Positions 7,489 to 16,799 of a stretch of 64,000 nucleotides of DNA are shown piece by piece. This DNA comes from Streptomyces gardneri (GTDB lineage: Bacteria > Actinomycetota > Actinomycetes > Streptomycetales > Streptomycetaceae): positions 116,122 to 180,121 of the forward strand of contig NZ_BJMN01000022.1 in the NCBI RefSeq assembly GCF_006539185.1, read 5' to 3'. The translations under genes and the position numbers were made by a program. Every line of letters begins with the position of its first letter. Within the stretch, counting starts at the first letter, position 1. The notes beneath the pieces are model-generated. The model did not search any database, had not been told where the DNA came from, and saw nothing but the letters and a program-made list of their open reading frames with translations.

Positions 7489-9461
7489 GCGGGGACTCCC
7501 TTCGGCTGGGTAAGGTGGCAGGCGCTTGCCCGCGCTCCGGCGGCGTTGAGAGGCGGCGGGGTGGCGCATACCTCCGTGGTGTGGGCACAGCGGTCGGCGA
7601 AGGGGCAGCCGGTGAGGAGGTCGGGGCGGTCAGGCACGCTGCCGGGGATGGAGGGCAGCGCTTTGCCGGGGGCGGCCCGGTCGGGGAGGGCGGCGAGCAG
7701 GGCGCGGGTGTAGGGGTGATCCGGGGTGTCCAGTACGTCAGCCACCGGGCCTGATTCGACGACCTGACCGGCGTAGAGCACGTACATCCGGCTGCACAGT
7801 TCGCGGACCTCGCCCAGGTTGTGGGTGATGTACAGGACTCCGAAGCCGTGCTCGGCCTGCAGGCGGCGCAGCAGGGAGCGGAACTCCTTGGCCACGGTGA
7901 CGTCCAGGGCGGTGGTCGGTTCGTCGGCGATGAGCAGATCGGGCCGGCACAGCAAAGCGGCGGCGATCATGACGCGCTGCAGCATGCCGCCGGAGAGCTG
8001 GTGGGGGTAGGAGCGTGTGACGCGCTCGGCGTCCAGGCCCACTTCCGTCAGTGCGGTGCTCACCTGCTGGGCCGCTTCGCTCCGGGTGCCGCCCTGGTGG
8101 AGGCGTACCAGGCGGTCGAGTTGGCGGCCGAGCGGGGTGACGGGGTCGAATGAGGCGGCGGGGTTCTGGAAGACCATGGCCACCTTCCGGCCGCGGATCG
8201 TGTGGAAGCCGGCGGCCCGCAGGTCCTGGCCCTGGAGCCGGATGCCGCCGGAGGTTTCGGCTCCGGCGGGGAGCATGCCGAGGACACTGAGGGCGGTCAG
8301 GGACTTGCCGCAGCCGCTCTCGCCGACCACCCCCACGACCTCGCCCGCGCGCACGCGGAGGGAGACGTCGCGTACGACGGCAGCGTCGCCGATGGTGACG
8401 CGCAGCCGGGAGATCTCCAGCAAGGGTGCCGCCTGACCGTCTGCGCGCTGCTTGCCCGGGCCGGGCGCGGTCTCGTCCTCAGTGGCGGGCAGGGGGCTCG
8501 CCGCGTCGGTGTCCTTCCCCTCCGGCCGGCGCCGCAACAGAGCGGCGGCCTGCCCGGCCAGTGTGCGCAGGCCACGGTGCGCGGCGGCGGAGCGGGCTTC
8601 CGTGCGTGGGTCGAACACGTCACGCAGAGCGTCGCCGAAGAGGTTGAAGGCCAACACGGTGAGGAGGATCGCCAGGCCCGGGAAGAGCGCCGCCCACCAG
8701 TGGGTCTGGAGGTCGCCGCGGGCCTCGGCGACCATCAGGCCCCAGTCCGCCTGCGGCGGGCGGGTGCCCAGGCCGAGGAAGGCCAGTGATCCGGCGGCCA
8801 GGATCACGGTGCCGATGTCGACGGTGGCCTGCACCAGAATCGGTGAGACGGCGTTGCGCAGAATGTGCCGGACCATGACGACTCGGTCCTTGAGCCCCAG
8901 GGCGCGCGCTCCCTCGACGAAGGGCCGCTCACGCATGGATGCGGTGATGCCCTGGACCAGCCGGGTGTACCAGGGCCACCAGGCGATGGCCAGCGCGAGG
9001 GCGGCGTGCTCCAGGCCGGGGCCGAGGGTGGCCACGATGGCCATGGCGAGCAGCAGGGGCGGGAAGGCCAGGAACATGTCGCACAGCCGCATGATCGCCT
9101 CGCCCACGCGCCCGCCGCGGAAGCCTGCGATCAGCCCCAGCGGTACGCCCACCAGCACGGCGAGCCCGACCACGAGGAGCGGTACGGTCAGCGCCGGCCG
9201 GGCACCGTAGATGATGCGGCTGAGCACGTCGCGGCCGAGGTTGTCGGTGCCGAGCAGGTGGCCGGCGCCGGGTGGCAGGTGGCGGGCGGCGACCTCGGCG
9301 GCTCCGGCGCCCTGATCAGGGTGCGGGGCGAGCCAGGGGCTGAGCAGGGCGGCGGCGACCAGGGCCGCGAGCAGCACCAGGCCGAGGACGGCGAGCGGGT
9401 CGCGGAGCAGGGCGGTGAAGCGGGCGATGCGCGGCGGGATGGTCTGCGGGCTGTGGCTCAT
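7485..9461 (-). CDS. Fused ABC permease-ATPase (DppC-like domain followed by DppD-like domain)
   Basis: A single 658-residue reading frame joins two proteins that are usually separate. Residues 1-300 or so are a DppC-type permease: an N-terminal helix, HLLGTDNLGRDVLSRIIYGAR, and the EAA loop EGARALGLKDRVVMVRHILRNAVSP. A linker rich in charged residues follows. From about residue 350 there is a DppD-type ATPase with Walker A GESGCGKS, signature LSGGMLQRVMIAAAL, Walker B LLIADEPTTALD and a C-terminal GCPFADRC cysteine motif. The fusion is in frame, with no stop between the parts. Start and stop overlap the neighbours by 4 bp. Confidence 0.88.
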   Translation of the reverse strand: MSHSPQTIPPRIARFTALLRDPLAVLGLVLLAALVAAALLSPWLAPHPDQGAGAAEVAARHLPPGAGHLLGTDNLGRDVLSRIIYGARPALTVPLLVVGLAVLVGVPLGLIAGFRGGRVGEAIMRLCDMFLAFPPLLLAMAIVATLGPGLEHAALALAIAWWPWYTRLVQGITASMRERPFVEGARALGLKDRVVMVRHILRNAVSPILVQATVDIGTVILAAGSLAFLGLGTRPPQADWGLMVAEARGDLQTHWWAALFPGLAILLTVLAFNLFGDALRDVFDPRTEARSAAAHRGLRTLAGQAAALLRRRPEGKDTDAASPLPATEDETAPGPGKQRADGQAAPLLEISRLRVTIGDAAVVRDVSLRVRAGEVVGVVGESGCGKSLTALSVLGMLPAGAETSGGIRLQGQDLRAAGFHTIRGRKVAMVFQNPAASFDPVTPLGRQLDRLVRLHQGGTRSEAAQQVSTALTEVGLDAERVTRSYPHQLSGGMLQRVMIAAALLCRPDLLIADEPTTALDVTVAKEFRSLLRRLQAEHGFGVLYITHNLGEVRELCSRMYVLYAGQVVESGPVADVLDTPDHPYTRALLAALPDRAAPGKALPSIPGSVPDRPDLLTGCPFADRCAHTTEVCATPPPLNAAGARASACHLTQPKGVPA

Positions 9462-10474
9462 GCCGGCCTCACTCGCGGGTCGAGGCGCGCGTGGACGAGG
9501 TCCACCGCGAGGTTGACGAGGACGTAGGCGACGGCGCCGATAAGGGTGACGCCCATGACCGCCGGGTAGTCCAGGCTCAGCAGGCCGGAGGAGGCGTACT
9601 GGCCGAGGCCCGGCCAGTCGAAGACCACTTCGACGAAGAAGGCGCCGGTCAGGGCGTAGGCGGCGGTCAGGCCGAGCACCGTGACGGTGGGTGGGAGGGC
9701 GTTGCGCAGGGCGACGCGCCAGACGAGGGTGCGTTCGGGGACGCCGTAGGCGCGGCCGACGCGGATGTGGTCTTGCTGGAGCGCCTCCAGCATGCTGGTG
9801 CGGGTCATGCGGGCCACGACGCCGAGCGGGTAGGCGGCCAGTGTGAGGGCCGGCAGGATCAGGTGCGCCGAGGCGCTCGCCAGCGCCGCCCCGTTGCCGG
9901 TGAGCAGCGCGTCCACCGTGTTCAGTCCGGTGATCGAGTGGATCGGCGCGGTGAACTCCAGATCGCTGTCGATGCGTCCGGTGGGCGGCAGCAGTCCCAG
10001 GCGGCCGAAGACCAGCAGCTGGAGCAGCAGCCCGAGCCAGAAGGCGGGCACCGATACGCCCGCGATGGACAGCAGCCGCACCGCCTGGTCGATCAGCCTG
10101 CCGGGCCGCACCGCGGCTATGCAGCCGAGCGTGACGCCCAGCACCAGCGCGACCGCCATGGCGGCGCCGACTAGTTCGAGGGTGGCGGGCAGCCGGTCGC
10201 CGAGCTCGCCGAGGACCGGCTGCTTGGTGGCGATGGAGGTGCCCCAGTCCCCGGTCAGCACATTGCGCAGATACGACAGGTACTGCACCGGCAGCGGCTG
10301 GTCGAGGCCGAGGGCGTGTGTCACCCGTTCTACTTCCTCGGGCGTCGCCTTGGCGCCGACGTAGGTGAGGGCGGGGTTGGAGGGGATCACCCGGGCTATG
10401 ACGAAGGTGATCGCGCTGACCCCGAGCAGGACGAGCAGGGAGCCTCGCAGTCGGCGCAGTAGGAAGCGCGGCAT
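9458..10474 (-). CDS. Peptide-type ABC transporter permease (DppB-like)
   Basis: A 338-residue integral membrane protein with about six helices. The family N-terminus (RFLLRRLRGSLLVLLGVSAITFVI), the GDWGTSI segment and the EAA loop DHIRVGRAYGVPERTLVWRVALRNALPP are present. It forms the channel with the DppC-like half of the downstream fusion. The ATG at 10474 shares one base with the stop of the binding-protein gene (TGATG). The downstream start overlaps its own stop (ATGA). Confidence 0.88.
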   Translation of the reverse strand: MPRFLLRRLRGSLLVLLGVSAITFVIARVIPSNPALTYVGAKATPEEVERVTHALGLDQPLPVQYLSYLRNVLTGDWGTSIATKQPVLGELGDRLPATLELVGAAMAVALVLGVTLGCIAAVRPGRLIDQAVRLLSIAGVSVPAFWLGLLLQLLVFGRLGLLPPTGRIDSDLEFTAPIHSITGLNTVDALLTGNGAALASASAHLILPALTLAAYPLGVVARMTRTSMLEALQQDHIRVGRAYGVPERTLVWRVALRNALPPTVTVLGLTAAYALTGAFFVEVVFDWPGLGQYASSGLLSLDYPAVMGVTLIGAVAYVLVNLAVDLVHARLDPRVRPA

Positions 10475-12057
10475 CAGCTGGCTCCGCGGTGCAGCTGGTG
10501 GAAGGGGATGGAGAAGGAGTAGTTCGGGTTGCAGGCGAAGCCCTTGACCTCGCTGTTCATCACGACGGGGGTGCGCATGTCGTAGAGGAACGCGCCGGGG
10601 GCCTGCTCCAGCAGCCGGCGCTGCGCCTGGCCGTACAGAGCGGCGGCCTTGTCCTGGTCGGTGGCGGTGTGGGTGCCGGCCTCGTCGACGAGCTTGTCGT
10701 ACGTGGCGTCCTTCCAGTAGCTGAGGTTGAAGAAGGGCTTGTCGCTGCTGCGGAAGAGCGAGACCAGGTTGTCCGAGCCGGCGTCGGAATAGGTCGGCCA
10801 GTACATCAGCAGGAAGATGTCCTGCGCCTTGGCCGGGTCCGCCTTGGCCTTCTCCCACTGCTGGTTGAACAGGATCGGCTGCAGTTCGACCGACACGCCG
10901 ACCTTGGCGAAGGAGTCCTTGATCAGCGGGGCGTACTTAGCCTGCTGTGCGTTCTCCGCCGCGTAGCTGAGGGTCAGCTTCAGGCCCTTGCCGCCCTCGT
11001 ATCCGGCCTCTGTGAGCAGCCGACGGGCGGCCTCCAGGTCGTACGGCGTCTGCGGCAGCTGCTCGTCGTAGGGGAAGGCGCCGGCCGGTACGGCACCGCG
11101 AGCCCGGGCGCCGAAGCCTTCGGCGCCCACCTTGACGATGTCGTCGTACGGGATCGCCTGCGCCAGCGCCTGGCGTACCTTCACGTTCTTCAGCGGGCCC
11201 TTGGTGGTGTTGAAGAAGGCCGTGTGGCTCTGGAAGGTAGGACACTCGGTGACGGTGTAGCGCTTGTCCTTCTTCAACCGGGCGACGTTCTCCAGTGGCA
11301 GCGCGGCGGCGTAGTCGACCTGGCCGGACTGGAGCATCTGCTCCTGCGCGGTCGGCTCGGCGGTGATCCTGGCGACGACCGTGCGGTAGCGCTCGCCCTT
11401 CCAGCCGCCCCAGTACTTGTCGTACGCCTTCAGTACGACCCTCTTCTTGGCCTGGTACTCCGAGACCCGGTACGGGCCGGTGCCTGCGTCAACGCCCTTG
11501 GCAAAGTAGTCCTCGCCCCTGGCCAGGGCCTTGGGGCTGACGATCCATGCCCCGTACATGGACGAGGCGATCATGTCGACCGGGGCGGCGCTCTTCAGCT
11601 TGAGCACGACCGTGTGCTCGTCCGGTGTCTCGATGGTGTCCAGTGTCGACCAGATGAAGGCTGCGCCGCCGTCCTTGGCGGAGGCTTCCAGGGACGCCTT
11701 GACCGCCGCGGCGTTCATCGGCTCGCCGTCGTGGAAGGTGACCCCCTTGCGCAGATGGAAGGTCCACGTCCTGGCGTCGGCGGAGGACGCCCAGCGCTCG
11801 GCGAGGGCGGGGCGGAAGCGCTCCTTCGAGCCGGGCGGGTTCATCCACAGCAGCGGCTCGTAGACGTTGCTGAGGTAGTAGACCTCGGTGGAGAAGGACT
11901 TCACCGGATTCCAGGTCGTCACCTCGGCGGTGGTCGCCACATTGAGGATCTGCCCGGTGCCGCTGTCGGTGCCGCTGTCGCTACCGCTGCAGGCGGACGC
12001 GAGCAGACCGCAGGCCACCAGAGCGGCGGCGGCGGGTGTTCTTCGGGACGTGGCCAT
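10474..12057 (-). CDS. ABC transporter substrate-binding lipoprotein (SBP family 5)
   Basis: A 527-residue extracellular binding protein. A basic N-terminus and hydrophobic stretch end in a lipobox (LLASAC, lipidated Cys23). The body matches family 5 of peptide/nickel/opine binding proteins: TWNPVKSFSTEVYYLSNVYEPLLW, then RWASSADARTWTFHLRKGVTFHDGEPMNAAAVKASLE. It is first in the operon and faces the LysR gene at 12189. The operator-like repeats at 12130-12173 lie 73-116 bp upstream of its start. The ligand is unknown. The nitrilase and aminotransferase downstream suggest a nitrogen-containing small molecule rather than a peptide. Confidence 0.88.
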   Translation of the reverse strand: MATSRRTPAAAALVACGLLASACSGSDSGTDSGTGQILNVATTAEVTTWNPVKSFSTEVYYLSNVYEPLLWMNPPGSKERFRPALAERWASSADARTWTFHLRKGVTFHDGEPMNAAAVKASLEASAKDGGAAFIWSTLDTIETPDEHTVVLKLKSAAPVDMIASSMYGAWIVSPKALARGEDYFAKGVDAGTGPYRVSEYQAKKRVVLKAYDKYWGGWKGERYRTVVARITAEPTAQEQMLQSGQVDYAAALPLENVARLKKDKRYTVTECPTFQSHTAFFNTTKGPLKNVKVRQALAQAIPYDDIVKVGAEGFGARARGAVPAGAFPYDEQLPQTPYDLEAARRLLTEAGYEGGKGLKLTLSYAAENAQQAKYAPLIKDSFAKVGVSVELQPILFNQQWEKAKADPAKAQDIFLLMYWPTYSDAGSDNLVSLFRSSDKPFFNLSYWKDATYDKLVDEAGTHTATDQDKAAALYGQAQRRLLEQAPGAFLYDMRTPVVMNSEVKGFACNPNYSFSIPFHQLHRGAS

Positions 12058-12129
12058 GAGTTCGCTCCTCGGGAAGGCGCATTCGCCGGCTGTTCACAGT
12101 GAGGCAACAATGGGCCGGGTGAGCTATAA

Positions 12130-12173
12130 CCTCAAATACTTGATGGGATTGACTTTCATGCCTTTGAGGCATG
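12130..12173. promoter_or_regulatory. Conserved LysR-type operator, copy 1
   Basis: A perfect palindrome, CATGCC-TTTGA-GGCATG, occupies 12157-12173. CCTCAAA at 12130-12136 is the inverted complement of TTTGAGG at 12163-12169. The same arrangement with the same 27-bp offset recurs at 24705-24748, upstream of the second nitrilase. It lies between the divergent binding-protein and LysR genes, as LysR operators usually do. Confidence 0.65.
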
Positions 12174-12188
12174 GATTGGAGGTTCGCT

Positions 12189-13082
12189 GTGGAGCTGAGG
12201 GTGCTGCGCTACTTCCTGGCGGTCATCGAGAGCGGCTCGGTGACCAGGGCGGCAGCCGAAGTCCATATCGCCCAGCCCTCGCTCTCCCGCCAACTGCGTG
12301 GACTTGAGGCGTCCCTGGGAGTGACACTGTTCGACCGCACGGGCAATCGGATGGAACTCACGGCGGCCGGCCGCCGATTCCTGCCCCTCGCCCGGGACCT
12401 GGTGACCCGCGCCGACACCGCCCTCGCCGCGGCCAGCTCGCTGGCGTCCGGGCGGGCGATGCGGCTCACCGTGGCGGCCCCCGCCACCACCATCACCGAT
12501 GTGATCGCCCCGTTCCTGGCCACCTGGGGTCCAGAGGATCCCCTGGTCACGGTGCAGGCGGAGAACCCGGTACGCGCCTACCAGGCCCTCACCCGGGGCG
12601 CCGACGTGGCGATCTCCTCAGCCCCGCCGCGCCACCGCTACGCTGGGCTGGCCGTAGCCCGGCTGCCGCTGTGGGCCTACGTGCCGCCCTCACACCCCTG
12701 GGCAGGCCGGGACCGGATCACCATCCAGGAGCTGACCGGTGAACCGCTGATCGTCCTCACCCTCGCGCACGGCACCCGCCGCATCCTGGACCAGGCGGTA
12801 CAGGACGCGGGCAGTTCCCTCGACATCGTCCTGGAGTGCGACACCCCGCAGGTCGCCCAGGCGATGACCGCCTCCGGTCACGGCATCGCCGTCGTCTCCG
12901 ACGACCCCCGCTTCGGCCTGCACCCACTGCTGATCATCGACCGGCACGGGGAGCCCCTGCAGATCCGGCTGCACGCGGCCTGGGACGCCGGCCACTACGC
13001 GCTGCGCACCATCGAGTCCTTCGCCACCGGCCTGGCCCGCTTCTGCGTCGAGCAGTACGGGCCGCAGGCAGCGGGGAGCTGA
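12189..13082 (+). CDS. LysR-family transcriptional regulator
   Basis: A 297-residue LysR protein. The N-terminal winged helix is clear (ELRVLRYFLAVIESGSVTRAAAEVHIAQPSLSRQLRGLE). The effector-binding domain starts near residue 90 (LTVAAPATTITDVIAPFLATW). The GTG at 12189 places ELRVLRYF at the N-terminus as in the family; an in-frame ATG at 12171 would add six residues and overlap the operator. It is divergent from the transporter/nitrilase operon, so it probably controls that operon and itself. The broken relative at about 24800-25120 leaves this as the only intact LysR protein in the window to serve both operators. Confidence 0.88.
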   Translation: MELRVLRYFLAVIESGSVTRAAAEVHIAQPSLSRQLRGLEASLGVTLFDRTGNRMELTAAGRRFLPLARDLVTRADTALAAASSLASGRAMRLTVAAPATTITDVIAPFLATWGPEDPLVTVQAENPVRAYQALTRGADVAISSAPPRHRYAGLAVARLPLWAYVPPSHPWAGRDRITIQELTGEPLIVLTLAHGTRRILDQAVQDAGSSLDIVLECDTPQVAQAMTASGHGIAVVSDDPRFGLHPLLIIDRHGEPLQIRLHAAWDAGHYALRTIESFATGLARFCVEQYGPQAAGS

Positions 13083-13881
13083 ACCTGCCGGCATTGGGCC
13101 GGTCTGGCACGAAAGCCATTCAGGAGTCGTGGCCGGCTCGGGACGGTGTCTGGTCCAACCGGTCCCGCGACAGAGGGAGACGGCCGGACCGGAACACGGC
13201 GCGCTGCTCGCAGACCCATCGCTCGCCCTGATCCACGGATTCCGGCACGCGCTCGTTCATGGTGTCGAGCAGGTGGGTGCACCATCGCCGGTCGTCGGCG
13301 CTCCACCCCGTCCAGCGGTGCCGGGCCCATACGGAGCCGGCTGCCATCGATGACGGCGTCGGTTCGGCATCGGGAATCCTCCGCCTGCTTGCTGTGCCAG
13401 GCGGCCCAGCCGAGGACGGCACCAACCACCGGAACATCCCCGCGACCCTCGCACGGTGAGCCTGCTCAGGAGGTCGACTTCCCGGTCCTCGTACTCCAGC
13501 GCACGACGCACCCGCCTCTCGGTCATGCGGTTGCGCCACCGACGGTCGGCGCCTTCCGGCACACCGAGCTTGTCGAAGACATGCCCGGCGAGCCGCCCAG
13601 CCGCTTGCCGACCCCGCAGGCCGGCGTGGTCTCGCCCGGACAGCTGGACCCGGCGATTCGAGCAGCATCCGACCTGGGTGGCAGGTCAGCTGTGGCGTTC
13701 TCGGCAAGTTCACGCAGACCTGGCTTCTCGTCTACCGCCCCGGCGATGCGGCGCACTCCGCCGGAGAACCTGCCCCGATGCTTTTGAGACACCGTGGCCA
13801 GTCCTGACAGGCATTGGACAGCTCTCGCTGCGCACACCCACCATGCCGCAACAACAGACCCCGCCCGGAAGAGGGACATCC
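13083..13881. other. Degenerate intergenic region, no intact gene
   Basis: About 800 bp between the LysR and serine-hydrolase genes. No frame has convincing coding character. On the minus strand, 13122-13340 reads GERWVCEQRAVFRSGRLPLSRDRL, which weakly resembles helicase-associated repeats. Other minus-strand frames hold short conserved-looking pieces broken by frameshifts. This looks like a decayed gene of the island, but I cannot name its family. Confidence 0.35.
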
Positions 13882-15726
13882 ATGACCTCCAGTCCGCCCA
13901 CCCGCCGCCCACGCGCCATGCGATGTCTTGCGACGGCCACGGCACTGCTCACCGTGCTGCTCGCCGGCGTGTTCACCGCCCCATCCCCCGCGCTCGCCGA
14001 AAGCGCGGCCCCCGTGCCGGGCGACCCGCTCACCGGCAACGGCGCCGTGCCCCGCACGGTCCTCACCGCGTCCCAGCTCTCCAGCGCCACCCCCACCGAC
14101 ACCGTCGTAGACAGCGCCTTCGCTCTGCCCGCCGAGGCGGCCCCGCCCGCACACACCTTCGAGGGCACTCTGACCCTCAACGGCACCGCCACGGCCGGCG
14201 GCTACCGCAAGCTGAAGGACCCCAACCGCTACTCCCGCACCGAGGCCACCAAGCACCTCCCCCCGTTCAGCGCCACCCTCGTACAGAACGGCAGCCACCT
14301 CATCCCCACCGTGCGCGGGCTGCGCTACACGGGGAACGCCTCCTGGAACCTCGCCGTGGGAGCAGGCCGGGCCTGGCAGGAAGACGGCGACGGCGGCCGC
14401 ACGCGCGCCGCGCTGCCCTTCGCGCTGGTCGAACGGAACGCCAACTGCGTGCATAACGGGGTGCTCTCCTTCCTCTTCGACGCATCCTCCATCTCCCAGG
14501 TCCGCTACCAGATCACCGCGGAAACCTGCGCCTACCACCAGTTCGACATGTGGGGCCAGGTGGCCGCCACCTACCAGCCGGGCACCGTCGCCGGTGGCGA
14601 AGCCGCACGCGCCGCCTACGCGGCCGAGGTCGCAGGCCGACTGCCCACCAAACCCATCGCGCAGCTCGCCACCGACCACCCCGGCGCCGGTGTGGACACC
14701 TCGAAGTTCGGCGCGGGGATCACCCCCACCGCGCTCAGCACCTACGGCTTCTACTACGACGGCGTGAACTACGTCGGCGGCTGCCAGACCAGGCGGGGCC
14801 AGTACCCGTTCTGCGGGCAGATGCTGCTGCCCTCCTACTCCACCGCCAAGTCCGCCTTCGCCGGCACCGCCCTGCTCCGGCTCGCCCAGCGCTACGGCAC
14901 CGGTGTCGCGGACCAGCGACTGACCGACCTGATAGCGGAAACCGCCGGGAAGAGCGCCTGGTCGGGGGTCACCGTCGGCCATGCCCTGGACATGACCACC
15001 GGCAACTACACCTCGGCGCTCTACGAGACCGACGAGTCGGGCAGCACCATGACCGACTTCTTCCTCGCCGAGCCCTACGTCACCAAGATGGACAAGGCGC
15101 TGTCCTTCTCACGCAAGGCCACCCCGGGCAGCAAGTGGGTCTACCACTCCTCCGACACCTTCCTGGCGGCCCGCGCCATGAACAACTACCTCCAGAACAA
15201 GGCAGGTTCCGGCGCGGACCTGTTCCACATGCTCCGCGACGAGGTCCTCACCCCGATCGGCATCAGCCCGGACGCCCGCGTCTCCTCCCGTACGGACAAC
15301 AGCGCGGCCGGCGTCCCCTTCGGCGGGTACGGGATGTTCTGGACCAAGGACGACGTCGCCAAGTTCGCCAAGTTCCTGAACAACGATGCCGGCGCGGTGG
15401 CCGGCACCCAGGTGCTGCACCCGGGCCTGCTGGCCGACTCCATGCAGCAGAACCCGTCAGAACGCGGCGCCACGACGACCGGCAGCACACCGATGCGCTA
15501 CCAGAACGGTTTCTGGGGCCGGGAGTTCACGGCCGCAGACAACCCCGCCTACACCCAGCCGTTCCACGTACCGTTCATGTCCGGATACGGAGGCATCACC
15601 GTCGCGATGATGCCCAACGGCTCCACGTACTACTACTTCAGCGACAACAACGAATTCTCCTGGATCGCGGCAGTATCCGAGTCCAACAAGCTCGCCCCCA
15701 TGGCCTCACTGCAGAGTCCTTCCTGA
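13882..15726 (+). CDS. Secreted serine hydrolase of the beta-lactamase/penicillin-binding (class C-like) fold
   Basis: A 614-residue exported protein. Residues 1-38 are a signal peptide (basic head, CLATATALLTVLLAGVF core, cleavage near SPALA). The C-terminal half carries the serine-hydrolase marks: S320-T-A-K323 as the SxxK nucleophile motif and Y421-H-S423 as the YxS/YxN motif. A SGYGGITVAMMPNG strand near the C-terminus could replace KTG. The N-terminal 280 or so residues are a separate unassigned domain. Esterase, peptidase and beta-lactamase activities are all possible for this fold. The ATG at 13882 follows GAGGGACATCC. The open frame extends upstream but lacks coding character there. 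Confidence 0.8.
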   Translation: MTSSPPTRRPRAMRCLATATALLTVLLAGVFTAPSPALAESAAPVPGDPLTGNGAVPRTVLTASQLSSATPTDTVVDSAFALPAEAAPPAHTFEGTLTLNGTATAGGYRKLKDPNRYSRTEATKHLPPFSATLVQNGSHLIPTVRGLRYTGNASWNLAVGAGRAWQEDGDGGRTRAALPFALVERNANCVHNGVLSFLFDASSISQVRYQITAETCAYHQFDMWGQVAATYQPGTVAGGEAARAAYAAEVAGRLPTKPIAQLATDHPGAGVDTSKFGAGITPTALSTYGFYYDGVNYVGGCQTRRGQYPFCGQMLLPSYSTAKSAFAGTALLRLAQRYGTGVADQRLTDLIAETAGKSAWSGVTVGHALDMTTGNYTSALYETDESGSTMTDFFLAEPYVTKMDKALSFSRKATPGSKWVYHSSDTFLAARAMNNYLQNKAGSGADLFHMLRDEVLTPIGISPDARVSSRTDNSAAGVPFGGYGMFWTKDDVAKFAKFLNNDAGAVAGTQVLHPGLLADSMQQNPSERGATTTGSTPMRYQNGFWGREFTAADNPAYTQPFHVPFMSGYGGITVAMMPNGSTYYYFSDNNEFSWIAAVSESNKLAPMASLQSPS

Positions 15727-15764
15727 TCGACGACGCCACCTTCCGCGTGAACTGACTGAACACC

Positions 15765-16205
15765 TCCGGTCAAGGGGCGGACGCCGAGCTCAGACAGCTT
15801 GATCGATACGCGGTCGCCGCACAGTTTCGACCAGTCGTCGCGGTCGAAGGCCGCGTTCCAGTGGAGCTGCGGAGCGGAGCGCCATCGCGGCCACGAGAGC
15901 GCCAATGGCGCACTTGTGGCCGTGCAGGCCGCCGGCATCACTCATCAGCTGCACCGCAGTAAAGCTGTCCACCTGGGTGACGTCGTGGACCTGAACCGGA
16001 ATAGCACCCAGCGCAGCCGGGCGGTCTCTGTCTTCCCGACGACAGAGACCGCCCGGCTGGTCTCTGTCGTCCCGACGACGGCCTCCACCACCGTCAGGGC
16101 CGACACGAGGACGGGCACGCCTACGCACCGGGCGGCCTTGATCCGGATGACCATCTGTCGGTCGCTGCGCAGGAGCAGCGACGACAGCGCCTGAGAGCCA
16201 GAACC
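15765..16205 (-). pseudogene. PIN-domain (VapC-like) toxin remnant
   Basis: PIN-family pieces appear in order but in different frames: LSSLLLRSDRQMVIRIKAARCVGVPVLVSALTVVEAV, then ARLRWVLFR, then DAGGLHGHKCAIGALVAAMAL (normally the HKyaIDAxVAAtAL helix), then SKLCGDRVSI. At least two frameshifts are needed to join them. A 36-bp tandem duplication (16023-16043 repeated at 16059-16079) lies inside. The conserved acidic residue of the ID motif is Gly here. The gene is certainly non-functional. Related intact proteins are RNases of type II toxin-antitoxin systems. Confidence 0.6.
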
Positions 16206-16482
16206 AGGGACCTGGCCGCGGGTCCCTTCCTGCGGCACTGTCGCCGGGTGCGTACGGCGCCGGTGCGTCACCGAACAGGTCGCGGCGCACGGCCTGAACT
16301 TCGTTCTCGCTCAGCGGTTCGAGCTCGGCTTCGCAGGAAGCCACGATCTCGGCGAGGCCGTCCATCGCCGGCTGGGTCCGGACTGCTGCGGTCGCGTAGG
16401 CGGACACGCCGCGCTTGCCGGTGCGGGTGCGCAGAACACCGAGGAGTTCCGAGAGCATCGAGACGGAGATGTTCGCCAACAC
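16206..16482 (-). pseudogene. VapB-like antitoxin remnant paired with the PIN gene
   Basis: The translation from the GTG at 16482 reads LANISVSMLSELLGVLRTRTGKRGVSAYATAAVRTQ, followed by an acidic tail ending in SENEVQAVRRDLFG. This is the ribbon-helix-helix-plus-tail layout of antitoxins encoded directly before PIN toxins. The normal stop is lost: the frame runs on into the toxin region. It is probably part of a decayed vapBC-like module. The exact end is uncertain. Confidence 0.5.
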
Positions 16483-16799
16483 CTTCTCGGCAGACAAGCC
16501 TTCGTGGCGCCTGGCCGGGAAGACCCGCATACGGGTCCGAGAGCGGGGTGGACTGCGGCTCACGCCCGCCGAGGCCGGAGTCCTCGTCTTCTTCCGGGCG
16601 CCGCACCCATGGCAGTTCCCGCTCCAGCCAGTCTCAGCAGTCCGGTGATGTCGAGCAATCACCATCGGATCTGATTGGATCCGGGCCACCGCGAGCCCCC
16701 GGATTGCACGGTTCATTGGACGCCTCGGCCACCTGTCGTCAAACGATCCTTTACCGACAGGCAGGCGGTCTGGCTGTCTGTCCCGGAGCCCTTGAGGTA

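Noticed and set aside
13456..13881. N-terminal extension of the serine hydrolase frame (756-residue version)
   Set aside because: The extra 142 residues are Arg/Ser/Pro-rich shadow translation, and would bury the clear signal peptide that starts at 13882.
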